Below, in pieces: positions 1-5,515 of a stretch of DNA of 5,776 bases. The DNA comes from Clostridiales bacterium (GTDB lineage Bacteria; Bacillota; Clostridia; Christensenellales; Aristaeellaceae): contig SFFS01000159.1 of the NCBI GenBank assembly GCA_004557805.1, positions 1 through 5,776 of the forward strand, in the 5' to 3' direction. Every line of letters begins with the position of its first letter. Within the stretch, counting starts at the first letter, position 1. The notes under the pieces were generated by a model. It did not search any database and was not told the origin of the DNA. It worked only from the letters and a program-made list of their open reading frames with translations. The position numbers and the translations under genes are program-made.

Positions 1-863
1 GGCCCGAACAGCGAATGCAGCAGGCTGCCGCTCTGGCTTTCAGCGTTCGGCTCCATAATCAGCTCCACGCCGCGCGTTTCATCGAAGCGCAGATATTCGC
101 AGTAAAGCTGGCTGATCTGCTCGCGCAGCTGCTCCGCAGAGCGCTCCCAGCATCTTTCGTAGCCGAACACCTCGAGGTAAATCAGGAACGCATCGCCGGT
201 GGTAAGCGTCAGCTTCTCGTCGATCACGCGCTTATATGCCGCGCGGAAATAATAATACCCCGCGCGGAAATCGGCCGCCTCTTCGTCCGACCATTTCACT
301 CCCGGCTGCTTTCCCGTCAGTTCGTACAGCCGCGCCGCGCTTCCCTCGCGGCTGAACCAGATGTTCGTCACGCCGCTGTCGGCCGCAAACGGCAGGAATT
401 CGCGATAGAGCCGCGTTTCCGGATCGTCCGCGTCGGCGGGCGGCATCACGCGCGTCACATCGGCCTCGATGCCCGCCGCGTCGAGATATTTCGACACGGA
501 AACGCGCTTGTTCCCCTCGAGAAGATAATACTGGTTCAGATATTCCAGCGCCGTAACCGGCTGGCGCACGCCGTTTTCCACAACGTCCTCATAGAGCATC
601 TGCCACTTGTGCGCGAATTCGCTCGCGGGACCAAGAATCGGCATGAAGTTCGCGGCGAAGGCGTTGGCGCGTCCGTTCGTCGCGGTTCCGATAATATTCT
701 TCAGCGGGATGGTCTTTACGCCCAGCTGCACGCGCGCCAGCGCGTTCAGATGGCCCACCCGGTTCTCCAGCGCCGGCAGATACGGCGACATCCGCTTCTG
801 CTCCCGCTGACTCGCTTCGCGCTGGCCCAGCCGTCTCGCCTTATAATAATCATCCAACGGCAC
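1..863 (-). CDS. ParB-like/BMP-type substrate-binding family protein, N-terminal part (3' end outside window)
   Basis: An open minus-strand frame covers 287 residues and runs off the window before any stop. I chose the GTG at 863-861 because AAGGAGG (878-872) lies 8 nt upstream. An in-frame ATG at 881-879 has no good ribosome site and would leave almost no 5' UTR below the predicted promoter. The N-terminus begins PLDDYYKARRLGQRE, with no signal peptide or membrane segment. Later landmarks are NAFAANFMPILG, then GNKRVSV (residues 117-123), which resembles the conserved G-x-R box of ParB-type nuclease folds, then NIWFSREGS and TTGDAFLIYLEVFGY. From memory, this pattern matches Clostridial proteins annotated as BMP-family ABC substrate-binding proteins, where a region of about 280 residues precedes a PnrA-like ligand-binding domain. 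That second domain would lie outside the window, so the name is tentative. A cytoplasmic sensor or regulator role is only a guess. Confidence 0.7.
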   Translation of the reverse strand, partial: MPLDDYYKARRLGQREASQREQKRMSPYLPALENRVGHLNALARVQLGVKTIPLKNIIGTATNGRANAFAANFMPILGPASEFAHKWQMLYEDVVENGVRQPVTALEYLNQYYLLEGNKRVSVSKYLDAAGIEADVTRVMPPADADDPETRLYREFLPFAADSGVTNIWFSREGSAARLYELTGKQPGVKWSDEEAADFRAGYYYFRAAYKRVIDEKLTLTTGDAFLIYLEVFGYERCWERSAEQLREQISQLYCEYLRFDETRGVELIMEPNAESQSGSLLHSLFG

Positions 864-896
864 AACGCATTCCTCCTTCATCTCTTAAACGACGAA

Positions 897-925
897 AAGA
901 TACCACAACCCGCACGGTTGCGCAA
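897..925 (-). promoter_or_regulatory. Predicted promoter for the leftward gene (extended -10)
   Basis: On the minus strand, TTGCGC (925-920) is followed after 17 nt by TATCTT (902-897), preceded by TGG to give an extended -10 (TGnTATCTT). Only TTG of the -35 box matches consensus. Transcription would start near 890. That gives a short 5' UTR containing the AAGGAGG of the GTG start and supports that start choice. Confidence 0.5.
906..920. repeat. Short perfect inverted repeat inside the leftward promoter spacer
   Basis: CAACC-CGCAC-GGTTG is a perfect 5-bp dyad with a 5-nt centre. It lies between the -35 and -10 boxes of the leftward promoter and touches the -35 box. The 10-mer CCGCACGGTT (910-919) recurs at 966-975, in the spacer of the opposing tex promoter. 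An operator role is possible but rests only on position. Confidence 0.35.
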
Positions 926-927
926 TA

Positions 928-957
928 GTTTTTCGGCGCAAAGCGCCAGAAAAAAAC
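928..957. repeat. Intergenic dyad between the two divergent promoters
   Basis: A GGCGC-AAA-GCGCC core (935-947) is flanked by GTTTTT (928-933) and AAAAAC (952-957), which are also complementary. The result is a 30-bp dyad with unpaired bases between the two arm pairs. It sits midway between the divergent -10 boxes. It lacks the run of T after the stem needed for a good terminator on either strand, so a DNA-level site or a genome repeat is more likely. Confidence 0.4.
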
Positions 958-979
958 GATTTCCTCCGCACGGTTTTCA

Positions 980-988
980 TGGTATAAT
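980..988 (+). promoter_or_regulatory. Extended -10 promoter for tex
   Basis: TGG followed by a perfect TATAAT (983-988) forms a TGnTATAAT extended -10. The -35 position (about 960-965, TTTCCT) is weak, as is common for extended -10 promoters. Transcription should start near 995, which gives a 5' UTR of about 25 nt carrying AAAGGAG at 1009-1015. Confidence 0.7.
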
Positions 989-1020
989 CATTCGGGCAAT
1001 AAACCTTCAAAGGAGCATCC

Positions 1021-3180
1021 ATGAACATACAGGCAATGCTGGCGGCGGAATTCCGCGTGCGCCCCGCGCAGGTGGAAAGCGTCGTCAAACTGATCGACGA
1101 GGGAAACACCATCCCGTTTATCGCGCGTTACCGCAAGGAAGCGACCGGCTCGCTGGACGACCAGACGCTGCGCGAAATGAGCGAACGCCTTGCCGCGCTG
1201 CGCAAGCTGGACGCGCGCCGCGCCGAAATCGAAAAGGCGCTGACCGAACAGGGCGTTCTAACGGACGAACTGACGCAAAAGCTGGCCGCGGCGAAGACGC
1301 TGTCCGAAATGGAGGATATTTACCGCCCCTTCCGCCCCAAGCGGCGCACCCGCGCCACCATCGCGCGCGAACACGGCCTGGAGCCGCTTTCGACGCTGAT
1401 CCTTCTGCAGCAGCCCTTCCGCGGCACGCTCGCAGAGCAGGCGGAGAAGTTCGTCAGCGAGGAAAAGGGCGTTCCCGACGCAGAAGCCGCGCTGGCGGGC
1501 GCGCGCGACCTTATCGCCGAAGCGCTCTCCGACGACGCGGACAAGCGCAGGTGCCTGCGCGAAACCTTCCGGCGGCAGGCCGTGCTGGAAACGAAAGCCG
1601 CCACCGAGGAGGACAGCGTATACCGGCAGTATTACGAATATTCCGAGCCCATCGCGCGCATCCCGGCGCACCGGGTGCTGGCCATCAACCGCGGCGAACG
1701 CGAGGGCTTCCTGAAGGCGGCGCTGCGCATGGACGCGGCGCAGGCCGAGAGCATCCTCAAAAAGGATCTCATCCACTCCGACGGCGAGTGCGCGCGTCAG
1801 CTGGAACTAGCCGCGGAGGACGCGTGGTATCGCCTCATCGCTCCGGCCGTCGAGCGCGAACTGCGCAGCGAGCTTTCCGACAAGGCCGGAGAGGGCGCGA
1901 TTCACGTCTTCAGCCAGAATCTGCATCAGCTGCTGATGCAGCCGCCCGTCAAGGGTCATGTGACGCTGGGCGTCGATCCGGGCTTCCGCACGGGCTGCAA
2001 GCTGGCCGTCATCGACGAAACCGGCCGCGTGCTGGAAACCGGCGTGGGCTATTTCACGCTGCCCATTCACGAAAAACAGAAGGAACAGGCCAAGGCGACC
2101 CTCGCCGGGATGATCGCGCGGCATCATGTCACAGCCATCGCCATCGGCAACGGCACGGCCTCGCGCGAATCAGAAGCGTTCGTCGCGCAGCTTCTGAAGG
2201 AAATTCCGCGCGGGAACGAGATTCGATACGCGATCGTCAACGAGGCGGGCGCGTCGGTATATTCCGCCTCGAAGCTGGGCGCGGAGGAGTTTCCGCAGTT
2301 CGACGTATCGCTGCGCAGCGCGGTCTCCATCGCGCGCCGCCTGCAGGATCCGCTGGCCGAGCTGGTCAAGATCGATCCGAAGTCGATCGGCGTGGGCCAG
2401 TATCAGCACGACCTGAAAGAAGCCGAGCTTTCTCAGGCGCTCGACGGCGTGGTCGAAAGCTGCGTGAACGCGGTGGGCGTGGAGATTTCCACCGCCTCTC
2501 CGTCGCTGCTTTCTCATGTGGCGGGCGTGGGGCCCGCGCTGGCGAAAAACATCGCGGCCTACCGCGACGAAAACGGCCTTCCCTCCCGCGCAGCGCTGAA
2601 GAAGGTGCCCAAGCTGGGGCCGCGCGCGTTCGAACAGTGCGCGGGCTTCCTGCGCGTGCGCGAGAGCAAAAACCCGCTCGACGCGACGGGCGTACACCCG
2701 GAGTCATACGCCGCGGCGAAAGCGCTGATTGAAACGCTGGGCTACGAGCTTTCCGACATGCGCGGCGGCGCGCCGGAGGAGTTCGCGGCGAAGGTCAAGC
2801 TATTCGGCGCGGAGCGCCTGGCTGAAAAGCTCGGGATCGGCGTGCCTACGCTCAACGATATCGTTTCCGAGCTCGTCAAACCGGGGCGCGACCCGCGCGA
2901 CGATCTGCCGCCCGTGCTGCTGCGCAGCGACGTGCTGAGCATGGACGACCTCGTCCCCGGCATGGAGCTGACCGGCACCGTGCGCAATGTGATCGATTTC
3001 GGCGCGTTCGTCGATATCGGCGTGCATCAGGACGGTCTGGTGCATATCTCGCGCATGTCCGGGAAGTTCATTCGCCATCCTTCCGAGGTGGTGAAGGTGG
3101 GCGACGTCGTAAAGGTCTGGGTTGTGGATGTTGACAAAAAGAAAAACCGCATCGCGCTGACGATGCTCAAACCGCAATAA
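1021..3180 (+). CDS. tex: Tex family RNA-binding transcription accessory protein
   Basis: The 719-residue product is full length for Tex (roughly 720-780 residues in the family). The N-terminal helical region contains the family block IPFIARYRKE (31-40) and EDIYRPFRPKRRTRA (98-112). An RNase-H-like YqgF domain begins near residue 311 (VTLGVDPGFRTG). Helix-hairpin-helix units follow around 500-560 (GVGPALAKNIAAY, then KLGPRAFEQCAGF), and an S1 RNA-binding domain fills about 645-716 (ELTGTVRNVIDFGAFVD ... RIALTML). Tex proteins are cytoplasmic nucleic-acid-binding factors linked to transcription and to gene expression under stress; no enzymatic activity of the YqgF domain is established. The ATG has AAAGGAG at 1009-1015 with a 5-nt spacer. 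The next gene starts 17 nt downstream, with no terminator between, so the two probably share a transcript. No frameshift or missing domain is seen. Confidence 0.97.
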   Translation: MNIQAMLAAEFRVRPAQVESVVKLIDEGNTIPFIARYRKEATGSLDDQTLREMSERLAALRKLDARRAEIEKALTEQGVLTDELTQKLAAAKTLSEMEDIYRPFRPKRRTRATIAREHGLEPLSTLILLQQPFRGTLAEQAEKFVSEEKGVPDAEAALAGARDLIAEALSDDADKRRCLRETFRRQAVLETKAATEEDSVYRQYYEYSEPIARIPAHRVLAINRGEREGFLKAALRMDAAQAESILKKDLIHSDGECARQLELAAEDAWYRLIAPAVERELRSELSDKAGEGAIHVFSQNLHQLLMQPPVKGHVTLGVDPGFRTGCKLAVIDETGRVLETGVGYFTLPIHEKQKEQAKATLAGMIARHHVTAIAIGNGTASRESEAFVAQLLKEIPRGNEIRYAIVNEAGASVYSASKLGAEEFPQFDVSLRSAVSIARRLQDPLAELVKIDPKSIGVGQYQHDLKEAELSQALDGVVESCVNAVGVEISTASPSLLSHVAGVGPALAKNIAAYRDENGLPSRAALKKVPKLGPRAFEQCAGFLRVRESKNPLDATGVHPESYAAAKALIETLGYELSDMRGGAPEEFAAKVKLFGAERLAEKLGIGVPTLNDIVSELVKPGRDPRDDLPPVLLRSDVLSMDDLVPGMELTGTVRNVIDFGAFVDIGVHQDGLVHISRMSGKFIRHPSEVVKVGDVVKVWVVDVDKKKNRIALTMLKPQ

Positions 3181-3197
3181 CAAAGGAGGTTCCCCCG

Positions 3198-3869
3198 ATG
3201 AAAGGACAGATTTCCGCCTCGATGATGTGCGCCGATCTTCTCAACATGGAACGCGATATCCGCCTGATGGAGAAGCACCATGTGGAACTGCTGCACTGCG
3301 ACGTGATGGACAGGCATTTCGTGCCGAACCTGATGATGTTCCCGGACATGATCAACCGCATCGCAGAGGTCACCCAGACGCCGCTGGACGTGCATCTGAT
3401 GGTCGAGGATCCGGCGAGCATTCTTCCCTCGCTGAAGCTGCGCGAGGGCGACTACGTGAGCCTGCACGCAGAAAGCACGGTGCATCTGCAGCGCGCGCTT
3501 GCGGCCATCCGCGCCCGCGGCTGGAAGCCTGCGCTGGCTCTGAATCCGGCCACGCCGCTTTGCATGATCGAAGAGCTGCTGCCCGATTTCGACATGCTGC
3601 TCCTGATGACGGTCAACCCCGGCTACTCCGGGCAGAAGCTGATCCCCCAGTGCCTTGACAAGATCACCCGCGCGCGCAAGCTGCTGGACGACGCGGGCTA
3701 TGCCGCCACGCCCATCGAGGTGGACGGCAACTGCAGCTTGGAAAACACGCCGAAGATGATGGCCGCAGGCGCGGAGATCATCGTAGCGGGTTCCAGCAGC
3801 GTGTTCGACAAGCGGCTGGGCGTGGAGGAAGGCGTGAAAGCGCTTCGCCGCAGCATGGGTCAGGCATAA
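3198..3869 (+). CDS. Ribulose-phosphate 3-epimerase family protein, closer to AlsE (allulose-6-phosphate 3-epimerase) in key motifs
   Basis: This is a complete 223-residue TIM-barrel epimerase of normal family length. The metal and catalytic set is present: His33 and Asp35 in HCDVMD, His66 in LDVHLMVEDP, and Asp176 in IEVDG. The phosphate-side loop NPGYSGQ (140-146) and the GSSSVF strand end (198-203) are also in place. The family interconverts ketopentose or ketohexose phosphates at C3. Two motifs depart from canonical Rpe and resemble E. coli AlsE as I recall it: SMMCADLL (8-15) instead of SILSADF, and VDGNC (175-179) instead of VDGG. Residue 39 is Arg where DVMDGHFVPN normally has Gly. Substrate is therefore uncertain: D-allulose-6-phosphate, D-ribulose-5-phosphate or another. 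The start has AAAGGAGGT (3182-3190) 7 nt upstream. It sits 17 nt after tex and is followed by a strong terminator, so it is likely the last gene of a two-gene transcript. Confidence 0.9.
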   Translation: MKGQISASMMCADLLNMERDIRLMEKHHVELLHCDVMDRHFVPNLMMFPDMINRIAEVTQTPLDVHLMVEDPASILPSLKLREGDYVSLHAESTVHLQRALAAIRARGWKPALALNPATPLCMIEELLPDFDMLLLMTVNPGYSGQKLIPQCLDKITRARKLLDDAGYAATPIEVDGNCSLENTPKMMAAGAEIIVAGSSSVFDKRLGVEEGVKALRRSMGQA

Positions 3870-3885
3870 ACGAATCGTTCTTTTT

Positions 3886-3920
3886 CCGGCGCATCCTTTT
3901 CGGACGCGCCGGTTTTTTTA
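3886..3920 (+). terminator. Rho-independent terminator after the tex-epimerase pair
   Basis: CCGGCGC (3886-3892) pairs with GCGCCGG (3906-3912). Inside, an A-C mismatch is followed by TCC/GGA pairing around a TTTTC loop. Seven T (3913-3919) follow directly. It begins 17 nt after the epimerase stop. The run of T before the stem means it would not work well on the minus strand. Confidence 0.92.
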
Positions 3921-3926
3921 TTCTGC

Positions 3927-3942
3927 GCGGCGCAAGCGCCGC
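3927..3942. repeat. Small GC-rich palindrome after the terminator
   Basis: GCGGCGC-AA-GCGCCGC is a perfect 7-bp inverted repeat with a 2-nt centre, 7 nt after the terminator's T-run. It has no T-run of its own. It shares the core GGCGCAA with palindromes in the other two large intergenic spaces (935-947 and 5516-5531). The 303-bp gene-free stretch 3870-4172 consists of the terminator, this palindrome, the promoter at 3978-4006 and the structured leader; I see no small gene in it. Confidence 0.4.
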
Positions 3943-3977
3943 CGGAGCGCCTGCCGGCCGTTATAAAACATGTTGTC

Positions 3978-4006
3978 TTGACAAGATTTTCCGTTTCCGT
4001 TATACT
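3978..4006 (+). promoter_or_regulatory. Near-consensus vegetative promoter for the solute-binding protein gene
   Basis: TTGACA (3978-3983) is perfect and is followed after exactly 17 nt by TATACT (4001-4006), one mismatch from consensus. Transcription should start near 4012-4014, leaving a leader of about 160 nt. The -35 box is part of the 12-bp palindrome TTGTC-TT-GACAA (3973-3984), a possible repressor site. Confidence 0.85.
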
Positions 4007-4016
4007 TCCGTTGTGA

Positions 4017-4136
4017 CCCGGGGTATGTCTGAAAAAGGCTGCGGCTGCGGCTCGAACGGATTTTATGCTTTTCCGACGCGGAAACGGCGGAAAAGACGCC
4101 GGGTTGGAGTCTCAGAGAATTTTTCAGATACGCCCC
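4017..4136 (+). ncRNA. Putative structured 5' leader RNA (long rod-like hairpin), class unknown
   Basis: The leader can fold into one long hairpin. Outer stem: GGGG (4020-4023) plus TATGTCTGAAAAA (4024-4036) pairs with TTTTTCAGATACG (4120-4132) plus CCCC (4133-4136). That is 17 positions with two G-U pairs and one A-C mismatch. A middle irregular stem pairs 4045-4059 with 4099-4115, with two mismatches and a 2-nt bulge. The apical hairpin pairs CTTTTCCG (4068-4075) with CGGAAAAG (4088-4095) and adds two more pairs past an A-G mismatch. An asymmetric internal loop (4037-4044 against 4116-4119) lies between the outer and middle stems and contains part of a GGCTGC tandem repeat (4037-4052). No T-run follows, so it is a leader and not a self-terminating RNA. 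I recognise no consensus of a known riboswitch, SRP RNA or tmRNA. A regulatory role is inferred. Confidence 0.5.
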
Positions 4137-4156
4137 AGGCGAAACTGGCGACACAG

Positions 4157-4163
4157 AAAGGAG
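4157..4163 (+). promoter_or_regulatory. Ribosome binding site of the solute-binding protein gene
   Basis: AAAGGAG lies 9 nt before the ATG at 4173 and just outside the 3' base of the structured leader. A small hairpin CCAG-GCGAAA-CTGG (4135-4148) can form between them but overlaps the outer stem by two bases, so the two folds compete slightly. I did not find a clear anti-Shine-Dalgarno segment in the leader. Confidence 0.8.
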
Positions 4164-4172
4164 TCCTGAAAA

Positions 4173-5282
4173 ATGAGCGCATCACGACCGATCCGCATCG
4201 CCGCCGTATTGCTGCTTGTCTGCCTGCTGCCCGTGTGCGCGCTTGCGCAGGAGCAGACGCTCCGCATCAGCGGCCCGTCCTTTCTCTCGACCGACACGAC
4301 GAGCATAACGTCTGCCCGCGAGGCGTTTTCCGCGCTCCACGAAGGCTGGACGGTTGAAATCGCCGATGAATCCGCCGCTTCTGAAACGCTTGCCGCGCTG
4401 GAATCCGGCGAGGAAACGGCCGATATTCTTGTCGTCACCGCAGCGGACGCCGTCGCGCTGGGCAACACCGGGCTTGTGCTCGATCTGAGCGCCGCGCCCG
4501 CGCTGGCCGAAGCGTGCGCCGCGCTGCCCGACGCCGCGAAGCGGCTCTATGGCGGCGGCGAACACTGCTATGCACTCCCCGTCAGCCTGCAGGTGCAGCT
4601 GATCGACGTTACGCACCCCGAAATTCTCGATGCGATCGGCGGCGCGCCCGAAGCAGACTGGACATGGTTTGATCTGCTCGATCTTTGCGACAGGCTGGCA
4701 GAATACAACAGAAAAACCGGCGAGGACTGGGCGCTGCTGGACGTTTGGTCGGACGCGCCGTACTGGCTTTTGCAGATGGCGCGAAGCGAAACGCCCGAAA
4801 CGATGCCCTACGATACCCTTGAGGCCCTTGCCGGGCGCTGGACGGAGGCAGAAAAGAACGGCCTGATTACAAAAGATACGGAAAAGGCCAACGTCGTGAT
4901 GCACCTGCGTTTCACCCTTGCAGAGCAGGCGGCCGCCGGCGTGTATCTCGCCCCGCCGGTCTACGCGCCGGGCGCGCCCGCTTCCGCAATCGGCAGCACG
5001 GTATTTCTCGTTAACGCCGCCGCTGCGCACGCGGAAGAAGCGTTCGATTTTCTTGCCTGCTGCAGCTACCTCGCGCCGGAAAACCTGCGCAATCTCGTTC
5101 CCTCCGACGCGCCGCAGCTCTGGCTCGATTGCCTTGAAAACGGCGCTGCACAGCGCGACACGCCGCAAACGCGCGCCATGATCGCCGCCTGGTCCGGCTG
5201 CCCCGGCGACGCGACCGCCGCGCAGCGCGCGGAGGCCGTCCGCACGGCGGTGGAAAACGCAGCGAAAAATAAACTCTTGTAA
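4173..5282 (+). CDS. Secreted extracellular solute-binding protein-like protein (lone gene)
   Basis: The product has 369 residues. A classical signal peptide occupies residues 1-25: Arg5 and Arg8, a hydrophobic core (AAVLLLVCLLPVC), then ALA before QEQ, a type I cleavage site. Cys17 and Cys22 do not sit in a normal lipobox, so it is probably released or held by other means. The mature part resembles family-1 ABC solute-binding proteins. It starts with a short strand (TLRISG), has an ADILVVTAADA segment and a YALPVSLQVQLIDV stretch, then WTWFDLLDLCDRLAEYN, the typical signature before the second lobe. It also carries STVFLVNAAAAHAEEAFDFLA near the end, where such proteins carry a 'vacation of the crystal' style FLxFL helix. 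No permease or ATPase gene is adjacent, so an orphan binding protein or a sensory or structural role is possible. The ATG is supported by AAAGGAG 9 nt upstream. Family assignment is moderate and the ligand is unknown. Confidence 0.75.
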   Translation: MSASRPIRIAAVLLLVCLLPVCALAQEQTLRISGPSFLSTDTTSITSAREAFSALHEGWTVEIADESAASETLAALESGEETADILVVTAADAVALGNTGLVLDLSAAPALAEACAALPDAAKRLYGGGEHCYALPVSLQVQLIDVTHPEILDAIGGAPEADWTWFDLLDLCDRLAEYNRKTGEDWALLDVWSDAPYWLLQMARSETPETMPYDTLEALAGRWTEAEKNGLITKDTEKANVVMHLRFTLAEQAAAGVYLAPPVYAPGAPASAIGSTVFLVNAAAAHAEEAFDFLACCSYLAPENLRNLVPSDAPQLWLDCLENGAAQRDTPQTRAMIAAWSGCPGDATAAQRAEAVRTAVENAAKNKLL

Positions 5283-5300
5283 TGTAGAACGGGCCCCGCA
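5272..5300 (+). repeat. Direct repeat copy A (overlaps the 3' end of the solute-binding gene)
   Basis: AACTCTTG (5272-5279), six differing bases, then AGAACGGGCCCCGCA (5286-5300) recur at 5464-5492 with identical spacing, at an offset of 192 bp. Copy A contains the last two sense codons and the stop of the solute-binding gene plus the left arm of its terminator. Confidence 0.7.
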
Positions 5301-5317
5301 GCTTTTGCGTGGCCCGT
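5289..5317 (+). terminator. Stem-loop terminator (weak T-tract) after the solute-binding protein gene
   Basis: ACGGGCC (5289-5295) pairs with GGCCCGT (5311-5317). Past a C-T mismatch, CGCA pairs with TGCG around a GCTTT loop. It starts 7 nt after the stop codon. Only AATTTA follows, so termination may be inefficient. It matches the reverse complement of the stem-loop at 5481-5509 at 27 of 29 positions. Confidence 0.65.
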
Positions 5318-5332
5318 AATTTAGCGGGACTG

Positions 5333-5403
5333 AGCCGAGGTTTTCCGTGCACCCTCTAAAACGCCGCAGAAAGCGTTTGAGAGAGTTAAAAAACCTCCCG
5401 GCT
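5333..5403. repeat. Nested stem-loop in the convergent spacer
   Basis: Outer arms AGCCGAGGTTTT (5333-5344) and AAAACCTCCCGGCT (5390-5403) form 12 pairs with a 2-nt bulge. Inside, CTCT-A-AAACGC (5354-5364) pairs with GCGTTT-G-AGAG (5373-5383), one A-G mismatch, around an 8-nt loop. It has no T-run on the 3' side of the inner hairpin on either strand. It may be part of a read-through 3' UTR or of a small repeat element. I see no ORF with coding character here. Confidence 0.5.
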
Positions 5404-5463
5404 GAAAAGCATGTGCCGTGGGCTGGGAAGAAAACTGCGCCGTAAATTCTCCATTTTCCAAAG

Positions 5464-5492
5464 AACTCTTGACAAACAGAACGGGCCCCGCA
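5464..5492 (+). repeat. Direct repeat copy B
   Basis: Second copy of AACTCTTG-(6 nt)-AGAACGGGCCCCGCA (the first is at 5272-5300). Here it includes a TTGACA-like string (5469-5474), which has no -10 box at the proper distance. It leads into the left arm of the second stem-loop. Confidence 0.7.
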
Positions 5493-5513
5493 AAAGCTGC
5501 GGAGCCCGTTTTT
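5481..5513. terminator. Probably bidirectional terminator between the convergent genes
   Basis: ACGGGC (5481-5486) pairs with GCCCGT (5504-5509). Past a C-A mismatch, CCGCA pairs with TGCGG around an AAAGC loop. On the plus strand the stem ends in TTTTT (5509-5513). On the minus strand it is followed by the T-rich TCTGTTTGTC. It can therefore end both read-through from the left gene and the aminotransferase transcript from the right. Confidence 0.75.
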
Positions 5514-5515
5514 CA

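Noticed and set aside
879..881. ATG start for the leftward gene, six codons upstream of the chosen GTG
   Set aside because: No ribosome site lies at a usable distance, and the AAGGAGG would fall inside the coding region. The GTG at 863 has ideal 8-nt spacing.
15..2732. A 905-codon open frame on the plus strand crossing the leftward gene and most of tex
   Set aside because: It is an overlap artefact of GC-rich DNA. Its translation is Arg/Ala/Gly-rich with no family motif. The minus-strand gene at 1-863 and tex, both with recognisable motifs and ribosome sites, occupy the same DNA.
3974..3984. Minus-strand TTGTCA with a TATAAC further on as a leftward promoter
   Set aside because: The spacer is only about 13 nt and the strand downstream runs into the epimerase terminator with no gene to transcribe.
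4017..4136. SRP RNA, 6S RNA or a common riboswitch for the leader fold
   Set aside because: The conserved SRP apical loop and the TPP, FMN, SAM, glycine and c-di-GMP signatures as I know them are absent. 6S RNA remains only a shape resemblance, with no terminator at the 3' end.
4025..4357. Possible leader peptide or small basic protein starting MSEKGCGCGSNG in the leader
   Set aside because: There is no good ribosome site, it has no stop before running far into the next gene in another frame, and the bases are better explained by RNA pairing. A short regulatory translation event cannot be excluded.
5469..5497. TTGACA at 5469-5474 as a promoter
   Set aside because: The -10 position falls in the stem-loop (GCAAAA near 5490-5495) with no match to TATAAT, and no rightward gene follows.
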